A DNA stretch of 64,000 bases from the NCBI GenBank assembly GCA_036927565.1, contig JAYESD010000001.1, forward strand, positions 268,099,560 to 268,163,559, in the 5' to 3' direction. Made by a program: the position numbers and the translations under genes. Positions 23,581 through 34,189 of the stretch are shown in pieces (position 1 is the stretch's first letter; the number at the start of each line of letters is the position of its first letter). Source of the stretch: Tuctoria greenei. Lineage: Eukaryota; Streptophyta; Magnoliopsida; Poales; Poaceae. Below the pieces are notes generated by a model. It made no database searches. It was not told the DNA's origin and saw only the letters and a program-made list of their open reading frames with translations.

Positions 23581-24480
23581 AACATGCACATCTGAATGTT
23601 TACTTTATGCCTTATTCAAAAGAATGCATGTGGTTGAGAAATTCATCTCTATCTCGATTTTCTCCAAAACATTTGAAAAACTAGTGACTTTGTGAGTTAT
23701 GGTCATAGTTTGAATGTTGATTGCTTACTGACCATATTCATAAAGTTTTATTGTGGCAATATGTCCAAAAGTATCAACTATAGTGGCTAAAACTCGAATA
23801 TATATGTTTTTAGCCTCTTAGGACCGGACTAGTCCGCCCTAAGGCCGGACAAGTCCGGATCCGAACTGGTCCAAGTCTGGTCTACTGACCGGACTAGTCC
23901 GGCCCATTAACCGGACTAGTCTGGCCCCTGGGGACTCAAACCCCAAGAGGCAGCTGACCCCTCCACTTCTCCATTTGGCTCTCTCTCTCTCTCCCACGCG
24001 CGCGAAATCGCCCTCCTTCGGCGATTTTTTATTCCAACCACCAAAAATCGTTTCCAATCCACGCATTGGAAGCTCCGGAGGTGTGGGAGACTTTACCCGA
24101 TCACTCTCGACGCGATCCATCACCGATTCCATCGATTTCTCATGATTTGAAGAGGTATCCCTCACTTTTCAAAATCTTGCCTCATTCTTGATTCATTGAA
24201 TTTTTGATAGATGCCTCTTCATTAAAGTTGCTTCTGGTATCCTTGTGATCATATCCTATGAATATTGCGACTCGATTCCAAGATTTCTCGAAAAACCGTT
24301 AGAGTTAGGGTTTAACCTGTGTAAACCGGACTAGTCCAGTGCCAGGCGGACTAGTCCGCCCGGCGGACTAGTCCGGTGTACACAGGCAAAACTCCAACTT
24401 TGGTTGTTTCTCGTGATTTCTTTTGCATTATTCTAACTCCTTAACCTTCCATATTATGGATTCTCTCTTTTTCAGCTTAA
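23581..24480. other. Copia pol/env-like spacer with LTR-type palindromes
   Basis: Noncoding. A block at 23821-23940 contains four or five CGGACTAGTCCG-type palindromes, and another at 24325-24376 has three (AACCGGACTAGTCCAG and neighbours). The first 37 bp, 23821-23857, match the distal LTR segment 17917-17953 with one mismatch. Between the two blocks is a CT/GC-rich segment. Confidence 0.85.
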
Positions 24481-26298
24481 ATGGCAGCTCCTCGCCGATC
24501 CGCTTCTCCCCCCACTGACCCCGAGTGGGAGGCGGAGCAGCTTCACCTTGGCGAGGAATGGGCAAGAGCCGAGGTTGAGGCTGCTGAGAAGTTTCTCGAG
24601 CAACAAGAAAGGGCAAAAGCAGCCAAGAAGCAACAAGCCAGGGCCACAACTATGGTCTATAACGAAGATGAAGCAATGGCTCGGGCAATTGAGGAGTCCC
24701 GCAAGGAACTCCGGAAGAAGAAGAGAGAGGAGCGCAAGGCTCATAACTCTCAGGCCGCTGTTGCACAAGTCTCCAAGAGGAAGAGACTTGTGGCAATTGG
24801 AGAGAAAGACAAGGGCAAGGAGCCAGCCTAAGAAGAAATTGCTGAACGTCGGATCGAGTGAGATCCGAAGAAGGGCAAGGCTCCGGCTCCAGTAGAGCCC
24901 AAGAAAAGGAAGCCCACAGTGAAGATACCGGCGAAGAGAGCTGCAGGCCCTGTGATCAAGGAGAAAGGAAAAGCCAAACCCATTGGCCCCTTGGAGGTGC
25001 ACTCTCCTGAGAGAAATCCCAGGCAGCGTAAAGTAGCTGCCAATGTCTTCCATGGGAAGGGAGCCGAGAAAGCAAGAAGGCTCCGGACGGACAAGGTATA
25101 CAAGTATGAAAGGAGCACCGCCGACCCTCGGTTTTGGTGTGACTTTCATTGTGATTATTACTGTCTTGTCTACCAAAGCATGAAGAAGCTTGTGATTGAA
25201 GCACAATGGGTAGACTGGGAGTACATGGCCAAGAAGCAACATTATGCTTTTGATGCGGTCATTGAAGCAGCTGAGTGCCATGTGCTCAAGAAGATCATGG
25301 GTTTCAAATATGACTGGAACATTGAAGTCATCCTGCAGTTTTATTCCACCATCTACTTCACCACCTCAGGTGATAGGTGGATCATATGAATGACGCATGG
25401 CGAGCAGCTTTCAGTCACATTTGAGGAGTTTGCCAAGATTCTAGGTCTTGAGGCTCACTTGGATCATGAGATCATCATCTCTAACCTCAAGGTTGTAGAC
25501 CGCGACGAGCTGGCCTACATGTATCCGAGTCATGTTCAGTATGATGCTGGGCATGCTCGTAATATCAAGCCATTCAACAGCATTCTGAACAGGATCCTAA
25601 GGCGGACAATAGCACCAAAGGATGGTGATGCAGGGGTGATCCAAGGCAACCTGAGGCACCTGCTACTTCTTATTGATGGGGAGGAGAAGTTCAATCTCGT
25701 CGATTACATATTCGATGACATTTTCAACATCTCGCATACCCCCAACCGTGCTTGCGGGTATGCCCCCTACATCATGTATCTCATTGAGAAGGTGTCGGGC
25801 GTGATTTTCGTCAAGGATGTGACTCATCGCCCGCTCCATCCTCAGACGCCTCCTGCAGTGCCACCTCCTCCGCGCATGAAGAACACGGAGCCTCCCTCTC
25901 ACTCGGCGATGCCAGCTCCTCGCCCCGTGGCGCCTCCTTCCCCACCTCCGCCTCAATCCATGAGCGCTTTCTTCAAGTGCTTCAAGGCGATCTTCACTTC
26001 CTGCCGGAAGCAAGAGATCCGGAACCAGAGGGCACACAAGCGCCAAGAGAAGTACCTCAAGGCGGTGTGTGACAAGCTGGAGGTTCCCATGTCCTCTCCG
26101 GAGGCGAGCGACGGGGAGATCACTCCATTTCTGGACTTCACCGCCGGCGAGCTCGCCCAGCTCCAAGAGGATGGGAGCTCTTCGAGGGCTGCTCCATCGG
26201 CTCGGGTCTCCGACGACGACGATGACCACGAGGACCCGGAGGCCACGGAGAGCGACTCCGACGCCGAGGCAGATAATAGTGAGGACGGCGATGACTAG
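24481..26298 (+). pseudogene. Additional frame after Copia pol (Sirevirus env-like gene), broken
   Basis: ATG 24481 follows a pyrimidine-rich stretch. A charged, helix-prone N-terminus (EWEAEQLHLGEEWARAEVEA) runs to a stop at 24829-24831. A related frame continues (24850-25389) with a Lys-rich segment and the globular FWCDFHCDYYCLVYQSMKKL region, to a TGA at 25387-25389. It resumes at 25390 (VTFEEFAKILGLEAHL, NPNRACGYAPYIMYLIEK-like) and ends with a Pro-rich segment (about 25830-25960) and an acidic tail, stop at 26296-26298. Position and length match the env-like gene of some Sireviruses. I see no convincing signal peptide or transmembrane segment, so an envelope role is not supported here. 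Confidence 0.7.
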
Positions 26299-26727
26299 TG
26301 TATAGGGTTCGTTGTTCCCTTCTTCTTTTCCTTTTTGGTGTCTTGATGCCAAAGGGGGGGAGTTAGAAAGGAGGGTAATTAGGTGTATCCCATATTTTGG
26401 ATCCTTGGACATGTTGCACTCCTTATTGTAATTTTTATGTCATGACTAATGTTTATCTGTGCAAGACTATGTTTTGAATGTTCAATATCGATATGATGCT
26501 CTGAATGTCTATCTTTTAATCATATTCATATTTATTATGTCTTGTCACAAATTGTTGAGCACAACACGTAGGCACCCCACCATAACGTGTGTGTATATGA
26601 AGGACTTCCTCAATCTCTCTTTTATGATGCATTCATTGAGGGGGAGTCACTCATACACCCGCACGTTATGAAAACCACAAATTTATACTCTTATATGTGA
26701 AGACTTAATGTGTTGTCATCAATCACC

Positions 26728-26740
26728 AAAAAGGGGGAGA
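26728..26740 (+). promoter_or_regulatory. Copia polypurine tract, with upstream extra copies
   Basis: AAAAAGGGGGAGA abuts the 3' LTR start and should prime plus-strand synthesis. Further purine tracts AAAGGGGGGGAG near 26351-26362 and GAGGGGGAG near 26637-26645 lie upstream. Multiple polypurine tracts are a reported Sirevirus feature. Confidence 0.88.
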
Positions 26741-26741
26741 T

Positions 26742-28376
26742 TGAAAGTGCATCTAGGATCCCCGCGGGTTTCGGATGATTGTGACGACAATTAAGTGATT
26801 AATGAGCTCAGTGATCTTAAGCACAGGTGTGGACTCAAGTGGAAGCACAATCCCTCAAAAAGGAAAAGGATGAAACGGCGATGTCAACTCAAAAAGGAGA
26901 AACTAGGTTTTCTAGTGTGTCGAGCTTAGACTAGCCAAATATGTGTGAGGATATGTTTGTAAAGTGCATTGAGATCAAGTTGGGAGCTCAAAGCAGTTTA
27001 GAGATCAAACCTATTGAGAGGAGAGAGTTTGGAGTAGTCTGGCAGGAGTGGCCGGACTAGTCCGTGCAGGTGGCCGGACTAGTCCGCTCCTGGCCGGCCG
27101 AGTCCGTTTTCAGCCGGACCAGAAGGGTTTGACTGAGTTCGAACTAGTCCGTAGTGGGACTGACTAGTCCGGGTAGTCGTGGAGTGGTTTTTGGGGACTA
27201 AGTCCCAAAACCACGGACTTGTCCCTTTTGGTCCGGACCAAGAGGTCCTGACTGAGAACGGACTAGTCTGCCCTGGGGGTCGGACTAGTCCGGGTTTGGA
27301 GAGAAGTCGGTGCTTCTGCGACTAAGTGTGGGTAGACTGAACTAGTCCACCCTGGGGGCCGGACTAGTCTGTGGTCTTCAGACTAGTCCGTTTTCACACG
27401 GAACAAAAGGTTCTGTGTGAGATTGTACTAGTCCGGTGTGGGCCAGACTAGTCCATTTTGAAGTGACCGTTTGAATTTGAAGTTTGGCGGGTAGTGTGAC
27501 TATTGCCGCGCAGTGCGACAGTTGTCAAGGACGTCAGTGGTCCCCTAGGTCGGACTAGTCCGCCCTTCTACTGAAGTCAACAGTATGGACTGGGAACCTC
27601 TATAAATAGAGGACCCCTGGGTTCATTTGAACACATAGCTTGAGCAAGTTGAAACCCTAGCGCCGCCACAACAACCTTGATCCTTCAAAAAGCCTCCTTC
27701 TTGCCTACATTCCCTCTAAAACTAATTCTTGTGTGAATTAGGGTTTGGTGAGGTGAAGAAGAGGAAGAACACCGCTCTTTGGCTCTCGGTTTGATCTCTT
27801 GCACTTTTTGAATCTTTGTGATCTGTGGCTTGAGTTAATATTTGTGATTCGAGATTGTATTTGTGGTGGGAGCCTCAGATGGTGAGAAGCCCCAACGAAT
27901 CTTGTATTCACTCTTTGTGATAGTGGAGAACCAAGTTAGGCCCGTGCGGTAAACTTGGTGAGGGAAGGGTTGTTGAACCCGATCCTTCGTGGACTTCTCA
28001 ACGGGGATGCAGATTCCTTCGTGGGATCGAACCTCGGGATAAAATCCTTGTGTCCCTTGTGTTCTTTACTTTCATTCATCACATATTGCTTTTAGGGATA
28101 GCTTTACCAGTTTTGATTCATCACTCTTGTCTCATTGTGATCCTTAGTATCACACTTGCTTCATAACTTATTAAGGTTCACTAAGTCATCCTAACATACT
28201 TCGCATCACGAAAATACAACTAAAACTTGTTAGAAACACCTTTTTAGGCTTGCCTTGTAGGAGGACCGGACTAGTCCGCCGTAAGGCCGGACAAGTCCGC
28301 CCCCTTAGTTCTAATCTCATTTTATTAAGTCATTTCATGTCGTTTAGCCTATTCACCCCCCTCTAGGCAACTTTCA
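26742..28376 (+). repeat. Copia 3' LTR
   Basis: Same termini as the 5' LTR. TATA box at 27601-27608. The palindrome array is at 27053-27562 and differs by small insertions and deletions; for example an extra GTAGTGGGACTGACTAGTCC-type unit near 27150 is missing from the 5' copy, and one unit near 17195 is missing here. Confidence 0.95.
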
Positions 28377-28919
28377 CTCAAGCTCATCTTCTTCCTCATC
28401 ATCTCCCTCATTCCCACCATCATAAGAAGTCCACCGCCCAACACTATATGACCCTCCTCCTGAGACTTGCCCTAAGCCTCCTGTCGAGCCTACTCCTGAG
28501 CCTCCTCCTGAGCCTCGCCCTGAGCCTCCAACTCAGCCTCCTCCTGAGCCACCTTCCTGCTCCGACGTCTTCCTGATAGTCTCTGGTTCCTCCCCGTACA
28601 ACTCCTCGTACGTCGGGCAGCGATCTGTCACCTGTGGCAGACCTCGTGCAGGCTCGCTCGACGTCGGCTCTGCCACACAACTCAAAAACTGCCTCTTCCT
28701 CTGCCCACTATAAGAAGTACCCTGAAAATATAAATAAAGAAGTATGTAAAGAAGCAAGAAACAATAGACAATTAATTTAATATTTACATGTATGTAAAAA
28801 ACAAGTACCTGAAACGGGTCCGGTAGGCTCGAAGTAGAACTGGGAGTGGAGGCCGAAGATCCACTACCCTTCTTGCTCTTATTCTTCCTCAAACTTGGCA
28901 AAAGCTTAAACATCCGCAC
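28377..28919 (-). pseudogene. TNPA-like CACTA gene, 5' exons
   Basis: On the minus strand a basic, Ser-rich start (MRMFKLLPSLRKNKSKKGSG) at 28919 is spliced at about 28809 (CAG then GTACTT). After an ~85-bp intron comes GTSYSGQRKRQFLSCVAEPT. The following stretch is a Gly/Ser-rich repeat of GGCTCAGG-type units, then an acidic segment (GGNEGDDEEEDELE) that is cut by the Copia insertion. The acidic frame joins the first 16393 exon directly, supporting one split gene. In the Gly-rich zone one frame contains a TGA, so a small indel may have occurred there. Confidence 0.75.
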
Positions 28920-28983
28920 ACATTTTTATAGAAATGATTAGTATACAACATTAGATAATAAATAAATAATGTATACAATAATA

Positions 28984-31318
28984 TTAAAAATTCAAAAATG
29001 CGTAAAATATAAATAAAAAATCATCAGCATCAGAATCTGCTTCTGTCACGCGTGTATTAAGATATTCACGTATCTCTTCTTCCATCTCTTCCTCTTCACT
29101 CTCTTCCATCTCTTCCTCTACTTCATCATATCTATCCTCTTCTTCCAAATTCCTTTTCTTCTTTTTCATAATTCTTTGTGATTGTCGAACACGTTTTCTT
29201 GAAGGGCCAACTTGTTCTTCAGACATCAACTCTAACGTATCACTAGCAATTTCTGCGAGTCCTATCCTAGAAGATATCATAAAATCTTCTGCTTCCTTGA
29301 CTTCATCCTAATAGATAATATCGTAATCTTCTTGAATCTCTATATACTCATCATAACGATGAGGGTGCACTTCAGGGTTAACTGTACACACAACCAACCA
29401 ATTTTTCAAACTTAGATGAGGATAACTTAAATAGTGCACTTGTACCACTTGATTCGCAAGTACAACATTATTGTTATGGGCTGTGTATCATGACTTGTGG
29501 TTGACCTCCACCATTCCAAAATCATGAACTCGTGTGCCCGATGTTGGATCAAACCATTCACAGTTGAAAATCACAAGCTGAAGTGTTTTTGGACCTCAAG
29601 CCCAGGACGATCGCAAATATCAGCTAAGTCTTTCCTCACACTCAAATTATCTTTAATTTGACCGGTAAAATCAAAACACATGTTTATGATGCTTTCATCG
29701 ACATTACGCTCCTGGTGCATCAAATCTATGTTGTGCGGTAAAAGCAACGCTTTTGCATATGGTAGCTCCCAAAGAAAAGAAATATGAGTCTAGTTGTGTT
29801 CTGTACCATACCCTTTGAAACCACCTTCAGCGGACTCTTTTAACTTTGCATGCCATGCCATTTTTTGCTCGCTTGTCAATTGACGAGGGGGTCCTTCTGT
29901 AACACTTTTGCCTTTTCGAAATGATCGTGTATCACTCCTGTAAGGGTGATTTGAAGGAAGGAATCGTCGATGACAATCAAAGAATCTGACTTTTCTTCCA
30001 TACTTCAACCTGAAGGCATCGGTATCAGCCATACATATGGGGCAACACAATTTTCCATGGACACACCAACCAGCCCAAATACCGTATGCCAACAAATCAT
30101 GTATATACCATGGATATGTGACACATAAAGTAAATTCACATTTCATATGACTGTCGTATGCCTTTACACCTTGTCATAACTCTTTCAACTCCTCAATCAA
30201 CGGTTGCATAAACATATTAATTTTTGTCCCAGGATGTTTAGGACTAGGAATGATGGCCGCGAGGAATATGTATCCTTCTTTCATGCACATGTTGGGAGGG
30301 AGATTGTAAGGCATGATGAAAACAGGCCAACATGAGTATGGACTATTACTTGTGCTGAAAGGAGTGAAACCATCTGTTGACAATACAAGACGCACATTTC
30401 TTGGATCTTTACCAAACTGCGGATCGAAACGGTCTAGAGCTTGCCATGCCGCGCCATCCGAAGGATGTACTATAATATCTTTGTCATCGCTCTCACGTAA
30501 ACCTTCTAAATGCCACCTCATCTGCTTCGCAGTTTCTTCAGAAAGGAACAACTGTTTAAGGCTGGACGTGATATGCATGTACCGAAGCTGTTTAACCGGT
30601 ACCTTTGTACTTATTTCCTCCCCATCATCATTCAAAACCTTCACATGTCTAGATGCATTGCAATGCATACATTGAGTATCATTCTGGTGTTCCTTCCAAA
30701 ACAACATGCAATTATTTTCGCATGCATCAATTTTCTCATAACTCAAGCCCAGGCCTTCCAAAATCTTCTTTGAATGATATATGTCTTCCGGCATCTTATG
30801 TTTTGCTGGAAGGAGATCATTGATCAACTTCAGGATACCATTGTAGCAATTGTTTGCAAAATTGAACTTAGACTTAAGCCCCATAAGTCGTGCGACCACC
30901 TGCAGAACGGTCACACTAGCGCCCTCATATACTTTTTCATCTGCGGCGGCACGAAGTCTGTAAAACTTCTTCACCTCCTCTGGTAGTGACTGCTCTTCGT
31001 ACTCTTGACCAACATCCGCCATCATCTCATCCATCCGATCTTCATTCTCGTTTCCGTTTGACTCACTAGCATGTTCCATCTCTCCATGCTCACACACACT
31101 AGATAGTCTGGCATAAATCCGTGCTTACAAAGGTGCAACATCATTTCATACCTCTCGAAACGTCGACGATTCTAGCACCTGCTACACGGACATTTCACAA
31201 AACGAGCACCACTAGGAAATGCTTGGTTCACGAACACATTTGCCATTTGTGCCCATTCCAAAGTGTACACACCATCTGAACTCCATCCATCATACATCAC
31301 CTTACGGTCGTCACCCAT
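28984..31318 (-). pseudogene. TNP2 (TNPD-like) CACTA transposase with internal deletion
   Basis: Minus strand from ATG 31318: the transposase-associated domain (MYDGWSSDGVYTLEWAQMAN, CPCSRC) carries a TAG near 31181 and a frameshift near 31095. The TNP2 domain then runs through LPEEVKKFYRLRAAADEKVY, CENNCMLFWKEHQND, FTPFSTSNSPYSCWPVFIMP, CCPICMADTDAFRLK and, after a TAG near 29790, PHNIDLMHQERNVDESIINM. At about 29580-29595 the frame jumps to the DUF4216-like FNCEWFDPTSGTRVHDFGMV and ends in an acidic C-terminus. The catalytic C-terminal TNP2 part and the DUF4218 region expected between are missing, so this copy cannot supply transposase. The enzyme would cut the CACTA ends. Confidence 0.88.
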
Positions 31319-31600
31319 TTTTCAACTTATACCTTCAAAGCAGAAAAATCATTATAATTAGTTTATTTTCATATTATGCGACGGTCACTACAACTAGGCA
31401 GATAGGTCCTAAACCCACCCAAGAGTGGTCGAGTGGGGCATGCTTATGACGACACGCGTGGTCTAGATCCAGACGAAATTTCGGCAGCATAACCCCGCTG
31501 TTCTCCACTGCACGCTCGAAAATGGTTGCAACAGAGAACATCAGAGTTATACCATCGAAATCTCGTGCAGATCCAGACTCGCGTCTCGTCACAAGGAACG

Positions 31601-31643
<43 letters not shown>

Positions 31644-32869
31644 ATCCACTCCCAGGCTGTCCAAAAACGGACAATTCTGAACCTTCACGTCTCACATGTC
31701 AATGGCATGTGATACGTGCAGATTCGAAATGGTAATCAAATTCTATAGGTTATGTTCCTCATTTTCATTTTTCAATAATTTACGAGAGAGAAAAGAACAA
31801 GCCAGAGGAGAAAGTTGGTCAGAGTTGAAAGTTCTAAGTCCGGATCCACCGTTCAGGCGGGTTAATTAGTCGTCCTCATTATCGCCGTACGCATCTGTGC
31901 TCGTCTTAACGCGTACTTCACAACTAGAATCATCTTTCACTACAATCCTCTAAAGCTACCATAATTATAAAAATATTTACTATATTACAAACACATAATA
32001 TGTCATCATATTGCAAATACTAAAAAGAAGCAATCACATGCATGATATGAACTTTTAATCACATTCAAATCATACAGAATAATGAATATGAATCACATTC
32101 ATGAGTTAGCAACTATATAATATGAATCACATTAACAAATTAACACTAATCACATATATAATATGCTCACATATTTAGAAACTATTAATCATGCTCACAT
32201 ATGTAAGTTAAACATGTTAATTTGCATATAATTTGAGAATTAACTATTAATTAAGCTTACATATACACATTAGCTATGATTAAGCTCACACATAGAACAT
32301 CACACATACAAACTCATGCACCAAACGAAGATCACACATAAAGTTCAAATATATGACTTCATTTTACCTTATGCGCAGAGGAGGAGTGAACCGGGCGCCA
32401 AGGAGGGCTGGATAGGGGATGCGGAGGGGGGACGGATGGGGGGGGGGCGCCGGAGGGGGGCTGAACCAGAGGGCTTCGGGGGCCAGAAAAGGGAGCGATG
32501 GAGGGGGGCCGGACAAGGGGGGCTCTACGGGCCGAACCAAAGTGCACTGGAGGGGGCCGGACTAGGGGGCGCTGGGGGTAGGACCAATGGGCACCGGAGG
32601 GGGGCCGGACCAGGGGCCAGGAGCGCCAGCGAGCAGGGCAGTGGGCGGGGGCGGGGGTGCGGGCGCGAGCGCAGGCGAGGGGTGAGGGCGCGGGCGAGGG
32701 GCGCCAGTGACGGGCGGGGACGCAGGCGCGAGCGAGGGGCACCGGCGACGGGGCGGCGGGCGGGGGCACCGGCGAGGCGGCGGGTTGGCGGCGGCGGCGG
32801 TCAGGGCTCGGGCGAGAAGTGTCGGGAGGCGCGTGAGAAGAGAAGAGTCGCCGAAGGGTTTAGGCCTCT
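31319..32869. other. CACTA 5' noncoding region of the TNP2 gene
   Basis: It contains a 42-base C homopolymer (31601-31642), an AT-rich zone (31900-32340), and an extremely G-rich zone (32390-32800) of GGGGGGCCGGACCAGGGG-like phrases. Frames on both strands of the G-rich zone are by-products of composition. No domain seen. Confidence 0.7.
31601..31642. repeat. 42-base C homopolymer
   Basis: An uninterrupted run of 42 C. Such a long run is rare in grass DNA and its exact length is unreliable in most sequencing. Confidence 0.95.
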
Positions 32870-33216
32870 CTTAAGAGCGTCGGTTTGGCCCTAGCCGACG
32901 CTCTTAGAGCCTGAGCGATCCAGGCCCACTTAAGGGTGTCAGTGTTGTCCCGGCCGACGCTCTTAGAGGCTCACTCAACCGGGCCTGCTTTGAGTCTTGG
33001 GTGGGGGCCCGTTTAAGAGTGTCGGTTAGGCCGACACATTTAATATATGTGTCGGTTCGTCCAACGCATTTATTATGTGTGTCGGTTTCTTCAAGGACAC
33101 TGACGCCTCTAACATATGGATGTCGGTTACTTAAACTGACACCCTTAGACGCGTTAAATGCGTCGGGGCCGACGCATCTATTAAAACCGACACCCTATTC
33201 ATCATTTCCTATAGTG
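32870..33216. repeat. CACTA subterminal repeat zone, right
   Basis: Direct and inverted GTGTCGG, GCGTCGG and CCGACGC motifs at 15-40 bp intervals mirror the left zone. It ends in the terminal repeat CTATAGTG. Confidence 0.85.
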
Positions 33217-34146
33217 TCCCACCGAAGAGGGCTCCGGAGCTTCCATGCGTCCTTCGGCTCCGGACCCCGCGCTCCTACAGGGACGAGCTCCGGGGCTGCT
33301 CGCGTCTTCCGGCTTTGGAGTCTTGCTCCCACCAAGGAGGGCTCCAAAGCTACCCCGCGTCCTCCAGCTCGAAACCTTTGCTCCCATCGAGAAGGGCTCT
33401 GGAGCTGCCACGCGTCCTTCGGCTCCGGACCCCGCGTACCCACAGAGGCGGGTTCTGGTGCTGCCATGCGTCCCGCAACCCGACTGGCGCAGTAGGTTGT
33501 GGGAATAAAGAGCGGCGTGTCCTGTCTAGTCGCGCATTGAAGGCATGCACCATCTCCAGGCGCACAGTGCAACACACGCCCCTGTCAGGTACCACTGCAT
33601 CCAATCACATCGCAATAAGGCACCGTAGGGCTACACCGCTCTGTCACGTGAGTAGCTTACGTCGACAAGATGGACGGGACATTCCCTGCCATCATCAACC
33701 ACTATGTCAAGCCTCTACGACCGGCGTGGCAAGGCGGCAGGTCTTCAAGCCACAGTCAGAGGAAGTAAGTGGTCATTACTCCTTAGATCTTGTACAGGAT
33801 AAGATCGCCCCGGGGCTACCTGTCGGGCTTCGGATGCCACTTGTAAGTTGTGCGACCTTAGACTATAAAAGGACCGCATGACTAACAACTTAGACGACTT
33901 CTCTCACATCCTCCTTCTCAGGTTAGAGACCTTACATGCATTTCAACACTTAGATACACTCACAAGCAATAGAACTCACATCGTGGAGTAGGGTGTTACG
34001 CTCCGACTAGCCGAACCACGTAAAAACCACCGTCTCGCCATCTTCACCCACACAACCCTCACTTGAGTACTAGTCCCCGCCGATCAAGAACCTCCGTGGG
34101 CTGCTCACATAGAAGGTCCGGAGCAAGTGTCGCAAGAACACTTTGA
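33217..34146 (+). repeat. 5' LTR of the LARD element, remainder
   Basis: It resumes with TCCCACCGAAGAGGGCTCC inside the 55-56-bp repeat block. A TATA-like GACTATAAAAGG lies near 33862. It ends near AAGAACACTTTGA. The exact 3' end is uncertain by a few bases because the two copies differ there. Confidence 0.82.
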
Positions 34147-34148
34147 CA

Positions 34149-34169
34149 TTTGACACGCCAGGTAGGGGG
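34149..34169 (+). promoter_or_regulatory. Primer binding site-like sequence of the LARD element
   Basis: TTTGACACGCCAGGTAGGGG directly follows the 5' LTR. Grass Gypsy elements commonly have TTGGCRCGCCAGGTAGGGG here; this copy is slightly diverged. Confidence 0.65.
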
Positions 34170-34189
34170 TTTTCTCTCAAGAAGTTGCA

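Larger units (their letters stand above)
16394..28376 (+). mobile_element. Sirevirus-like Ty1/Copia retrotransposon, 11,983 bp, nested in the CACTA TNPA-like gene
   Basis: LTRs of 1,636 bp (16394-18029) and 1,635 bp (26742-28376) begin TGAAAGTGCATC and end CAACTTTCA. Flanks are CTCAG (16389-16393) and CTCAA (28377-28381), a 5-bp duplication with one change. A tRNA-Met primer site follows the 5' LTR. The order gag, protease, integrase, RT, RNase H is Copia. Sirevirus hallmarks are the long gag with a coiled-coil extension, an extra frame after pol, several polypurine tracts before the 3' LTR, and palindrome-studded LTRs. All main frames carry frameshifts, so the copy is dead. Confidence 0.93.
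13121..33216 (-). mobile_element. CACTA (En/Spm) DNA transposon, about 20 kb, interrupted by a Copia element
   Basis: Ends are CACTACAAGAA at 13121 and CTATAGTG at 33216 (complement CACTATAGGAA). They are flanked by the 3-bp TCT/TCC pair expected of CACTA insertions. Subterminal zones (13121-13600, 32870-33216) are packed with GTGTCGG/CCGACACA-type motifs in both orientations. Two genes are read on the minus strand: a TNP2 (TNPD-like) gene at 28984-31318 and a TNPA-like gene at 28919-14400. Without the Copia insertion (16394-28376) the element is about 8.1 kb, a normal size for the superfamily. Confidence 0.92.

Noticed and set aside
24472..25281. 269-residue minus-strand frame opposite the Copia env-like gene
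   Set aside because: It lies exactly antisense to a Lys/Glu-rich coding region, giving Leu-rich text by reverse complement of GAG/AAG codons; a shadow frame.
32316..32894. 192-residue plus-strand frame in the G-rich CACTA zone (and its complement)
   Set aside because: Composition is almost only Gly, Arg and Ala on one strand and Pro, Ala and Ser on the other, from GGGGGGCC text. No start context, domain or splice pattern.
33001..33881. Frames over the LARD LTR (several on both strands)
   Set aside because: They follow the 55-56-bp LTR repeats and end at random; LTRs do not encode proteins in this class.
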